This document shows positions 6,232 to 13,344 of a stretch of DNA of 27,914 bases, piece by piece. Made by a program: the position numbers and the translations under genes. The notes beneath the pieces are model-generated. The model was given only the letters and a program-made list of their open reading frames with translations, ran no database searches and was not told the DNA's origin. Position 1 is the stretch's first letter. Each line of letters begins with the position of its first letter. This stretch comes from JBBQLG01 sp038327655 (lineage in GTDB: Bacteria > Bacteroidota > Bacteroidia > Cytophagales > Spirosomataceae): NCBI GenBank assembly GCA_038327655.1, contig JBBQLG010000078.1, forward strand, positions 1-27,914. The letters run 5' to 3'.

Positions 6232-7362
6232 ATGATCATCACCCAAATTACCCTCTACGCCTGCGATATTCCGCTGAAGGCACCCATCGCTATTTCGCTG
6301 GGGACGATTGAACACGCCCGCAATATGCTGGTCGACATGCAGACGAGCGAAGGCATCACCGGCTGGGGTGAAGGGTCGCCATTCTGGATGATTGTGGGCG
6401 AGACGCAGGCCTCCGGTCTGGCCGCAGCGCAGGACATGGCCCGGCTGTTGATCGGTCGTGACCCGCTCGACATTGAAGGTTGTCTCGGTGCCATTACCCG
6501 CTATCTTCCCGGCCACCCGACCACCCGAAGCGCGTTTGATATGGCGTTGTATGACATTGCCGCCAAACGGGCCAATATGCCGTTGTATCAGTTTCTGGGC
6601 GGCCCAAAACGCACCCTGACCACTGACGAGACCATTTACCTGAACACGCCGGAGCGCATGGCCGAAGACGCCGTGCGGATTTATAAGAATGGTGGAGCGG
6701 CAATAAAAATCAAGTTAGGTACAACCATTCAGGCTGATATTGAGCGGCTGTATGCTATTGAAAGAGGATTGATGGACTTGAATCCTAACCGCCTGTTTTA
6801 CGATGTACCTTATCGGTTGGATGCTAATCAGGGATGGGATTACAACACGGCTTCGGAAATACTTTACCAGACCCGCTTTATCGACCACCAGTTCCAATAC
6901 TGTGAACAGCCAGTCCGTAAGCAGGATGTACATTATCTGAAACGACTTAAAGACTCTGGGAATGTGCCCATCATGGCCGATGAAAGCCTGTTCGATGCGG
7001 CCGATGCCATTCGGCTGGTGCGGGAGGAAGCGGTTGATTATTTTAACATCAAACTTTCCAAGAGCGGGGGGATTTTTGAGGCCCTGAAAATCAACGCCAT
7101 CGCCGAATCGGCCGGTATTCCGTGCATGATTGGCTGCATGTCGGAGTCTCGGCTGGCGATTACGGCGAACGCGCATCTGGCGTCGGCCCGGCAAAACATC
7201 CGGTTCTGCGATCTGGACGCGCCGTTTGAACATGCCATCGACCCGGTTTTGGGTGGCGCCATGTACACGGGTTACCAGATTACCCTGCCCGACGCGCCTG
7301 GCATCGGGGCCGAAATAGACCCAATATTTCTGGCCGGGCTGGTAAAGATTGTCATCAATTGA
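6232..7362 (+). CDS. Dipeptide epimerase, enolase superfamily
   Basis: The protein (376 residues from ATG 6232) has the full active-site set of the L-Ala-D/L-Glu epimerase subgroup. The KxK is at Lys159-x-Lys161. Metal ligands are Asp197 (RLDANQGW), Glu225 (CEQP) and Asp250 (ADES). The second base is Lys274 in NIKLSKSGG, and the substrate-binding DxD is at Asp327/Asp329. These enzymes invert the alpha-carbon of one residue of a dipeptide, often in murein peptide recycling; the exact dipeptide cannot be read from sequence. A longer frame begins with TTG at 6223, inside the repeat. ATG 6232 gives MIITQITLY, which resembles the start of the Cytophaga enzyme as I recall it. About 8 extra residues precede the Asp197 strand. 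Confidence 0.93.
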   Translation: MIITQITLYACDIPLKAPIAISLGTIEHARNMLVDMQTSEGITGWGEGSPFWMIVGETQASGLAAAQDMARLLIGRDPLDIEGCLGAITRYLPGHPTTRSAFDMALYDIAAKRANMPLYQFLGGPKRTLTTDETIYLNTPERMAEDAVRIYKNGGAAIKIKLGTTIQADIERLYAIERGLMDLNPNRLFYDVPYRLDANQGWDYNTASEILYQTRFIDHQFQYCEQPVRKQDVHYLKRLKDSGNVPIMADESLFDAADAIRLVREEAVDYFNIKLSKSGGIFEALKINAIAESAGIPCMIGCMSESRLAITANAHLASARQNIRFCDLDAPFEHAIDPVLGGAMYTGYQITLPDAPGIGAEIDPIFLAGLVKIVIN

Positions 7363-7400
7363 CTTTCGGTAGTATCGCTGTTCCCGACATGCCTGCATCC

Positions 7401-8678
7401 ATGAAAAAAATCCTGTTCCTGCTGCTCATCAGCCCGCTGGCGATTGCGCAGTTGCCAAAGCCGCAAACGTTTACTACCGCCAAATCGCCCGCCGAAGGGG
7501 GCTTTTCACCCGAACGACTGGCCCGGCTCGATACCTGGTTACAGGGCTTAGTCGATACGGATATCGCGCCCAATGCCGTGACGTTTGTGGCGCACCGGGG
7601 AAAAATTGTGCATTATAAAGCGTTCGGGTACAGTAATCTGGCGACGAAAACGCCCATCAAACGCGATGCCATTTTTCGGATTGCCTCCCAGTCGAAAGCC
7701 ATCATGACGGCGACGCTGATGACCCTGTTCGAGGAAGAAAAATTCCTGCTCGATGATCCCATCAGCAAGTACATTCCGGCGTTTAAAAATCCGAAAGTAC
7801 TGGTGAGTAACGGGAAAGTGGCAGGTGGAACCGGTACAGCTGATTACGAGACGCGCCCGGCGAAATCCGAAATCACCATCCGGCAGTTGCTGAGCCATAA
7901 CACCGGCATTCCCTACGAACACCCACTCGATAGCCGCCCGGAGTTCCAGGTGCCGTTTTTCAACTCCACCAAGCCCGATAAACTCGAAGACGTGGTGAAT
8001 AAATTAGCTACCCGTCCGCTCATTGCCGATCCGGGCACGGCCTTCACCTACGGGCTGAACATAGACATCATCGGTCGGCTGGTCGAAATCCTGTCCGGCG
8101 AACCGCTGGACGTGGCGATGCGGAAACGGGTGCTGGAGCCGCTGGGCATGACCGACACTTATTTTTACCTGCCCGCCGAAAAGGCCAATCGGTTGGTTGA
8201 ACTCTACACCAAAGGCAGCATGGACAAACCAATGACCCTTCATGACAACGAAGCCTACCGCAACTTCGCCGTGTCGGGCGCACGGACGTACTTCTCGGGT
8301 GGGGCAGGGTTGGTGAGTACAGTAGAAGATTACGCGAAATTCTGCCAGATGATGCTCAACGAAGGCACCTTCAACGGAAAACGGATTCTGGGTCGCAAAA
8401 CCGTGGCTGAGATGCTTCGTAATCAGATTGGCGAGTCGGAGGTGTGGGACCGGCAGGACAAGTTTGGTCTTGGTTTTCAGTTGATTACCGACAAAACGCA
8501 CTACGGCGATCAGGCTACGCCCGGTTCGTACACCTGGGGTGGTATGTACTGCTCCGAGTTTACGATTGATCCCAAAGAGGAGCTGATTCTCTTGATTTTT
8601 ACTAACGTACAGCCTTATGCCTACTATGGCGATTTCGTCCGTAAGTTTCGCATTGGCGTGTATCAGGCCCTGGAGTAA
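7401..8678 (+). CDS. Exported serine hydrolase, beta-lactamase/family VIII esterase type
   Basis: The protein is 425 residues from ATG 7401, which begins a textbook signal peptide (MKKILFLLLISPLAIA before Gln17). The longer frame starting at TTG 7359 would mask this signal. The nucleophile motif SxxK is Ser96-Gln-Ser-Lys99, and the tyrosine motif is Tyr217 in FTYGLNIDIIGRLVE, similar to the YxL form of EstB-like esterases. The HNTGIPYEHP and SGGAGLVSTVEDYAKF segments are typical of this fold. It probably acts in the periplasm on an ester, amide or D-amino acid peptide bond. The position after a dipeptide epimerase suggests peptide metabolism (inference). The last 16 bp overlap the convergent gene at 8663. 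Confidence 0.9.
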   Translation: MKKILFLLLISPLAIAQLPKPQTFTTAKSPAEGGFSPERLARLDTWLQGLVDTDIAPNAVTFVAHRGKIVHYKAFGYSNLATKTPIKRDAIFRIASQSKAIMTATLMTLFEEEKFLLDDPISKYIPAFKNPKVLVSNGKVAGGTGTADYETRPAKSEITIRQLLSHNTGIPYEHPLDSRPEFQVPFFNSTKPDKLEDVVNKLATRPLIADPGTAFTYGLNIDIIGRLVEILSGEPLDVAMRKRVLEPLGMTDTYFYLPAEKANRLVELYTKGSMDKPMTLHDNEAYRNFAVSGARTYFSGGAGLVSTVEDYAKFCQMMLNEGTFNGKRILGRKTVAEMLRNQIGESEVWDRQDKFGLGFQLITDKTHYGDQATPGSYTWGGMYCSEFTIDPKEELILLIFTNVQPYAYYGDFVRKFRIGVYQALE

Positions 8679-9616
8679 AGCCACTCTTGCAGCGTTTTCC
8701 GCAGGGCGTTGAGCTTGCCCACGTCCGCCGAGGCCAATAGCTGTGACCCGTCGGGTAAGCCCGTTAGGGTCAATTCATCGGCGTACTGCCCCCGGTCGAG
8801 GTCAATGGTTTCCAGCCGGAGTCGGGGGGCGTCGGGTACGGGAATCATAAGCGCGTAGGTGGCTAAGGCGATGCCTAACTTCTGCGCCGGTGCATCGAAC
8901 CAGACAGCAAGAGTGTGCCGGTTATGCTCCAACAGTCGTTGTAGCGTAGCCGGTGTCAGCCGCACGTAGCGCGAGGTTCGGTAGTTATGGGGTATGCTTA
9001 GGTAGGGCAACTTGTAGGTTTTGTACTGCACCGCGTCCGTTTCCAGGCGAAACTGATTTGTGTAGGTATCGGTCAGGTAGTCGGGGTAGATACGCTCATT
9101 GGTAATCGACAGCGACGTGTAGTCCCAATCAGATCGCTTGACGGTACTTCTAAACCAATACGTGAGCGAAATCCGCAACCCATCGTACAGCCATTGGGCG
9201 TGGACCTGATCTTTGGGATAGTCCCACGAACTGGTCGGTTTGCCCAATGTCTGCTCAAAATATGCCCTGAGTTGCCAATAGCCCTCCGTTCCCGGCTCGG
9301 TCAGGCGAACCTCAAATTCATAGCCATCTACCGGTACGTCGTTGCGGATGAGGCACGACGGGTTCATGTCGGGCCGGTTTATTTCGATGCCGTCCACCTC
9401 CAGCATTCCCAGTCGCAGCGGCACGTCAACGAAATAGACCGGCCAGCCAAAGGCGTGGTGTGGCAATTTTCGCACAAACGGCAGCCGCGCCAGTTCTTCG
9501 TACGTTGTGGACCACGGCAACGTATGCATCACGCCGTTATACGGGTATCGGGGGCCATCGCGCAGGTCGGTGAGCAACAGACGTGGGTCGGGCAGGAAGC
9601 GGGCATTCAACATCAT
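8663..9616 (-). CDS. Uncharacterised protein, 317 residues
   Basis: I do not recognise a family. The sequence is soluble-looking, rich in Tyr, Arg and Pro, without signal peptide, membrane segment or a metal or nucleotide motif that I can name. A tyrosine- and aspartate-rich middle (about residues 120-215) contains several YW/DYT runs and could be beta-rich. The start is a tandem ATG ATG (9616 and 9613). On this strand a TATCTTTC at 9647-9640 resembles a -7 box. The 3' end overlaps the serine hydrolase by 16 bp in convergent orientation. Codon usage matches the neighbours and the frame is long, so it is very likely a real gene. Confidence 0.75.
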   Translation of the reverse strand: MMLNARFLPDPRLLLTDLRDGPRYPYNGVMHTLPWSTTYEELARLPFVRKLPHHAFGWPVYFVDVPLRLGMLEVDGIEINRPDMNPSCLIRNDVPVDGYEFEVRLTEPGTEGYWQLRAYFEQTLGKPTSSWDYPKDQVHAQWLYDGLRISLTYWFRSTVKRSDWDYTSLSITNERIYPDYLTDTYTNQFRLETDAVQYKTYKLPYLSIPHNYRTSRYVRLTPATLQRLLEHNRHTLAVWFDAPAQKLGIALATYALMIPVPDAPRLRLETIDLDRGQYADELTLTGLPDGSQLLASADVGKLNALRKTLQEWLYSRA

Positions 9617-9729
9617 TGGAAATTGAGTAAGTCGGTTAGGAAAGATACGGCATGGCCTAAATTATAGCGACTACACCCCACCAAATGAGCCGTTCATCCC
9701 AATCCGGCGTTAAGTGTGCTGAGCCTGGG

Positions 9730-9737
9730 TACTTTTG
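9730..9737 (+). promoter_or_regulatory. -7 promoter box of the DUF3108-like gene
   Basis: TACTTTTG matches TAnnTTTG exactly and would start transcription near 9741, about 23 nt before the ATG at 9764. The -33 region has only TTA (9710-9712, 17-nt spacer) instead of TTG. Confidence 0.5.
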
Positions 9738-9763
9738 ACGGGTAGACATCCCCTAAAAATCTC

Positions 9764-10513
9764 ATGCAAAAACTAACCCTCCTCGGTCTGGCAGTGCTGC
9801 TGTTGCCCGTACTCAGTATGGCGCAGTCGAAGCCCACCCCTCAGCCGCCCCTCACCACCCGCAAACTGATAGCTCCCGTGCCGATGGAAGACCTGAAGCC
9901 GGGCAAGTATGCCTACAAAACGACGATTCAGGCGGGTGGTCAGACGATGAATATGGACAAAACGACCGAAATCGTGGCCGATGGCGACAACTGGAAAGTA
10001 ACCGAATCCGTGGTCTCGCCGATGGGTACGATGAGCGATGAATCGGTGGTGAACAAAAAGACGCTGTCGCCGGTGAAACGCACGGCCAAACAGGGACCGG
10101 CAACGATTGAAATGGCCTACAGTGCGGATAAAATCACCGGCTCGATGAACATGGGCACCGGAGCCAAGCCGTTCGATGCCAAGTCTGACGGACCGATGTT
10201 TGCCGATGGGGGCGGGGCGTCCGTGATGCTGGCATCGCTGCCGATCAAGGAAGGCTACACCACCACGTACCGCAACTTCGATCTGCAAACCCAGAAAGGT
10301 AAACTGTTTACCCTGACGGTGGCGGGTAAAGAATCGGTTACGGTACCGGCCGGCACATTTGACGCCTACAAGCTGGAGGTGAAACCGGCCGACGGAACGG
10401 CGGGGGGACAAACCATCTGGGTGGCTGCCGACGGGTCGCGCCGGGTGCTGAAGGAGCAGGCCGTAATCCCCAGCATGGGCGGTGCTACCATGATCGCCGA
10501 ATTGCAGAAGTAA
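9764..10513 (+). CDS. Exported DUF3108-like protein
   Basis: The 249-residue protein begins with a signal peptide ending in SMA before Gln21, followed by a Pro/Thr-rich linker. The body is predicted beta-rich. Residues about 40-120 contain repeated Met/Thr/Lys patches (MNMDKTTEIV, SPMGTMSDE). The C-terminal part, with VPAGTFDAYKLEVKPADG and an IWVAADGSRRVLK strand, resembles the DUF3108 barrel, whose members sit in the envelope and have no settled function. It is monocistronic: a -7 box precedes it and a strong hairpin follows. A clearer DUF3108 protein is encoded at 12500. The domain assignment is by pattern recognition only. Confidence 0.75.
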   Translation: MQKLTLLGLAVLLLPVLSMAQSKPTPQPPLTTRKLIAPVPMEDLKPGKYAYKTTIQAGGQTMNMDKTTEIVADGDNWKVTESVVSPMGTMSDESVVNKKTLSPVKRTAKQGPATIEMAYSADKITGSMNMGTGAKPFDAKSDGPMFADGGGASVMLASLPIKEGYTTTYRNFDLQTQKGKLFTLTVAGKESVTVPAGTFDAYKLEVKPADGTAGGQTIWVAADGSRRVLKEQAVIPSMGGATMIAELQK

Positions 10514-10514
10514 T

Positions 10515-10576
10515 AAATTTCGGGGGTGTACAGACGGTACAACCCGTTGCGCCGTCTGTACACCCCTGAAAAATTT
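10515..10576 (+). terminator. Strong hairpin between the DUF3108-like gene and the Uma2 gene
   Basis: GGGGTGTACAGACGG (10523-10537) and its exact reverse complement (10552-10566) form a 15-bp stem with a 14-nt loop, flanked on both sides by AAATTT (10515-10520 and 10571-10576). It lies 2-60 bp after the stop at 10513 and is probably a terminator working in both directions. Confidence 0.7.
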
Positions 10577-10577
10577 G

Positions 10578-10585
10578 TATCTTTA
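10578..10585 (+). promoter_or_regulatory. -7 box of the Uma2 gene
   Basis: TATCTTTA directly after the hairpin resembles TAnnTTTG and would give a start near 10589, about 18 nt before the ATG at 10607. No TTG lies at the right distance upstream because that region is the hairpin stem. Confidence 0.4.
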
Positions 10586-10606
10586 ACCAGACAAAAAACG
10601 GTCTTT

Positions 10607-11272
10607 ATGCTGGCGAATCGCGTTGCTGAGTTATTGGAAGCCCCTGATGCCAAATTGGTCATTGAGCGGGCGCAGGCCATTCTGAATGACGAAGCGAATA
10701 AACGGCGGGCGTTCCGGGAGTGGTTGTCGGACGACGTTAAAGCAGAGTTTATTAATGGCGCAGTTATCATGCATTCGCCTGTTAAGCGTCGGCATCTGAA
10801 TGCCTCTAAATTACTTGCTGGTCTGCTTCAGTATTACGTGATGATTCACGACCTGGGTGAGGTAGACACGGAGAAGGCCCTCGTTGGCATGACTCGTAAC
10901 GATTACGAACCAGACATCTGCTACTGGAATAAAGAAACGGCCAGCGCATTCGATGACGACCAGATGGTACAACCGTCACCTGATTTAGTGGTGGAGATTC
11001 TCTCAAAAAGTACCGCTAAATTCGACAAAGGAATCAAGTTTGAAGATTATGCCGCCCATGGCGTTCGGGAATACTGGATCATTGACCCGGTTCGGCAGTC
11101 GGTGGAGCAGTACCAGTTAGACGAGCCAACGATGGCGTTTGCGTTGGTGTCGGTTCTGTTCATGGCCGACACACTGACCAGTCTGACTGTGCCGGGCTTT
11201 CAGATTCCCGTGCGGGCAATTTTCGACAAAGAGGATAACCTCCGTACACTACAGACGCTGATGAAGAACTGA
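10607..11272 (+). CDS. Uma2 family (DUF820) PD-(D/E)XK-fold protein
   Basis: The protein is 221 residues from ATG 10607. The frame is open back to GTG 10526, but that would run through the hairpin and upstream of the -7 box. Family motifs are FINGAVIMHSPVKRRH near residues 44-60, EPDICYW with the catalytic-type Asp, and PDLVVEILSKST with the Glu of the E-x-(L/K) motif, followed by KFEDYAAHGVREYWIIDP. Uma2 proteins have a restriction-endonuclease fold and are multiplied in Cyanobacteria and some Bacteroidota; their substrate is largely unknown. No partner gene is present. Flanking hairpins isolate it as a one-gene unit. Confidence 0.9.
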   Translation: MLANRVAELLEAPDAKLVIERAQAILNDEANKRRAFREWLSDDVKAEFINGAVIMHSPVKRRHLNASKLLAGLLQYYVMIHDLGEVDTEKALVGMTRNDYEPDICYWNKETASAFDDDQMVQPSPDLVVEILSKSTAKFDKGIKFEDYAAHGVREYWIIDPVRQSVEQYQLDEPTMAFALVSVLFMADTLTSLTVPGFQIPVRAIFDKEDNLRTLQTLMKN

Positions 11273-11290
11273 GTTCATTCAAGACAAATC

Positions 11291-11341
11291 AAATTTACAG
11301 CAACGCCACCGTGACATGCGGTGGCGTTGCTGCTTAAATTT
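11291..11341 (+). terminator. Bidirectional hairpin after the Uma2 gene
   Basis: CAGCAACGCCACCG (11298-11311) and its perfect reverse complement (11319-11332) form a 14-bp stem with a 7-nt loop. AAATTT stands on each side (11291-11296 and 11336-11341). It lies 19 bp after the Uma2 stop. Confidence 0.75.
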
Positions 11342-11433
11342 CGCTCCGCTATTCCAACGTTTCCTTCCCCTGGGTACTCTCTATCCAAAACATCCCCGGT
11401 GGTGAAGCGTTCTCTGTGTGGCGATACACACGT

Positions 11434-12471
11434 ATGTTTAAACGAATCGGGGTAGGTGTTTTAATCGTGATTAGCTTGCTGGCTATCTGGCAGCACGAAC
11501 TCGTAGGATACGGCTGGATGCAGGCACGGGGGCAACTCCGGGTGCTGGCCAATACCAAACCCGTTGCCGGGGTACTGGCCGACCCGACTTATCCCGATTC
11601 GCTAAAGGCTAAAATTCGGTTGATTCAGGCCATTAAACAGTTTGCCGTGGATTCGCTGGCGTTGAAACCATCGAAAAATTATACGACGTTTTACGATCAG
11701 CACGGCAAGCCCATTCTTTGGGTTGTAACGGGGTCGGAACCTTACCAACTGAAGGCGAGGCTATGGAATTTCCCCATTCTGGGGCAGTTTTCGTACAAAG
11801 GGTTTTTCGAGAAAGACCGGGCCGACACATTGGTGAACGAACTAAAACACGAAGGTTTCGATACGCGTATCGGGGAAGTATCGGCCTGGTCGACGCTGGG
11901 TTTTCTGAAAGACCCGATTCTGTCCAGCATGTTGTATCGGTCCGAGGGGCAACTTGCCGAACTGATTATTCATGAATTAACGCATGGGACGCTGTTCATC
12001 AAAAACAGTTTGGAGTACAACGAGAATTTAGCCGATTTTGTGGGGGAGTACGGTGCCCTGCGTTTTCTGAAAGCCAAATACGGACTGGCATCAGAACCCT
12101 ATAAAAACTACTTGGATACGAAGCAGTTTTATGAGCGGTACGACGACCATATTCTGCGGGGGACCCGGCAGTTGGACAGTTTATACCGAACGTTTAAACC
12201 GGCGCTGGCCAAACCCGTTAAAGACTCGCTGAAGTGGCAACTCATTGGTCAGATTGTCAGTACGGCTGACACCCTGACGGGCAATGAACCAACACGATTG
12301 ATAAAAAAACGCCGGTTAAGCAAACTAAATCTGCCCAATAATGCGTATTTCATTGGGTACCTGACGTATCGCAAGCAGCAGAATCAGTTTCGCACGGAAT
12401 TTGAGCGACGGTTCCATGGAAACTTTACGGAGTACCTGACCTATCTGAAACAAACCTATCCATCTTTATAG
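11434..12471 (+). CDS. PF10023-type putative zinc aminopeptidase, membrane anchored
   Basis: The protein has 345 residues from ATG 11434; a GTG at 11416 in the same frame would add only MWRYTR. Residues about 4-24 form one hydrophobic segment, an uncleaved anchor or signal, placing the enzyme in the periplasm. The zinc site is HELTH at His180-Glu181 and His184, with the third ligand Glu197 in EYNENLADFVGE (HExxH-x12-E, gluzincin-like spacing). Both segments match the Aminopep family, best known by homology rather than by enzymology. The DUF3108 gene follows 28 bp downstream, probably in one operon. I did not find a clear promoter; a small GTGTG/CACAC inverted repeat sits at 11416-11431. Confidence 0.88.
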   Translation: MFKRIGVGVLIVISLLAIWQHELVGYGWMQARGQLRVLANTKPVAGVLADPTYPDSLKAKIRLIQAIKQFAVDSLALKPSKNYTTFYDQHGKPILWVVTGSEPYQLKARLWNFPILGQFSYKGFFEKDRADTLVNELKHEGFDTRIGEVSAWSTLGFLKDPILSSMLYRSEGQLAELIIHELTHGTLFIKNSLEYNENLADFVGEYGALRFLKAKYGLASEPYKNYLDTKQFYERYDDHILRGTRQLDSLYRTFKPALAKPVKDSLKWQLIGQIVSTADTLTGNEPTRLIKKRRLSKLNLPNNAYFIGYLTYRKQQNQFRTEFERRFHGNFTEYLTYLKQTYPSL

Positions 12472-12499
12472 ACGCTGTTTCGCCCAAGCGGAGACTGTT

Positions 12500-13291
12500 A
12501 TGAAGAAACTATTAGCTGTCATCGGGGCCGTTCTGCTCATCGGCTCGGGGTTTACCTGGATGAATACCTACCGGCGCGTGGTAAACACCAGTTTCGGACC
12601 GGGTGAACACATTGAATACCGGGTACATTACGGTTTTCTGAACGCGGCCGAAGCCTTTGTCGATGTAGCTCCCACGCTGTATAAAGTGAATGACCGGCCC
12701 TGTTTCAAAGTCGACGTAAATGGCCATACTGTGGGCGCTTTTTCGCTCGTAACCAAAGTACAGGACAACTGGCGTTCCTACATCGACACGACGGCCATTC
12801 TGCCCCAGAAATTCTACACCAGCCTGCGCGAAAATAAATTCCATAAAGAGGAAAATATCACGTTCAATCACCTCAACAACACCGTCAAAGCCGAAGAACG
12901 CACTGAACGCGACGTGTTTAAAGTACCCGACAACGTGCATGATGTGGTGAGCAGCTACTTCTTTCTGCGCACGGTAGACTTCAATAAACTCCCGGTGGGG
13001 CAGGTGATTGAAGTACCCGCTTTTTACGACGATACCGTGTACAACATGAAGGTGCGCTACCGGGGTAAAGAAACCATAAAGACCCGATTTGGCCAGATCA
13101 ACGTGCTGAAACTAAATCCGGTGTTACCCAAAACGGGCGGCTTTTTCAAGGACGATGAGTCGATCAAAATCTGGGTGTCGGACGATGTCAATAAAATCCC
13201 TGTCAAGGTCGAAGTAGAACTGGGCATCGGTTCGCTCGATATGGACCTGCGCCGTCATGCAGGTCTGAAACAGCCGCTGAAGTTTTTTTAG
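12500..13291 (+). CDS. DUF3108 domain protein
   Basis: The 263-residue protein has an N-terminal hydrophobic segment (about residues 3-20) and then the DUF3108 pattern. This begins with FGPGEHIEYRVHYGFLNA and continues through CFKVDVNGHT, the basic YTSLRENKFHKEE strand, a VHDVVSSYFFLRT segment, and KIWVSDDVNKIPVKVEVEL at the end. Family members are envelope proteins with a predicted beta-barrel-like or lipocalin-like fold and unknown ligand. It follows the zinc aminopeptidase by 28 bp and both are directed to the envelope, so a joint role is plausible but untested. A terminator lies 8 bp after the stop. Confidence 0.9.
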   Translation: MKKLLAVIGAVLLIGSGFTWMNTYRRVVNTSFGPGEHIEYRVHYGFLNAAEAFVDVAPTLYKVNDRPCFKVDVNGHTVGAFSLVTKVQDNWRSYIDTTAILPQKFYTSLRENKFHKEENITFNHLNNTVKAEERTERDVFKVPDNVHDVVSSYFFLRTVDFNKLPVGQVIEVPAFYDDTVYNMKVRYRGKETIKTRFGQINVLKLNPVLPKTGGFFKDDESIKIWVSDDVNKIPVKVEVELGIGSLDMDLRRHAGLKQPLKFF

Positions 13292-13298
13292 ATAATAA

Positions 13299-13324
13299 CC
13301 CCAAGCCCCTTCAGGGGTTTGGGG
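13299..13324. terminator. Terminator between convergent DUF3108 and dnaX genes
   Basis: CCCCAAGCCCC (13299-13309) pairs with GGGGTTTGGGG (13314-13324) over 11 bp with one G-T pair and a TTCA loop. It serves the rightward gene ending at 13291 and possibly the leftward dnaX ending at 13345. Confidence 0.7.
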
Positions 13325-13344
13325 TAGTGCGGCTTAGGGCTACA

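Noticed and set aside
7359..7400. TTG start for the serine hydrolase, overlapping the epimerase stop
   Set aside because: It would put 14 residues in front of a clear signal peptide beginning at ATG 7401.
10526..10606. GTG start for the Uma2 protein
   Set aside because: The extension is encoded by the hairpin stem and -7 region and is not part of the family.
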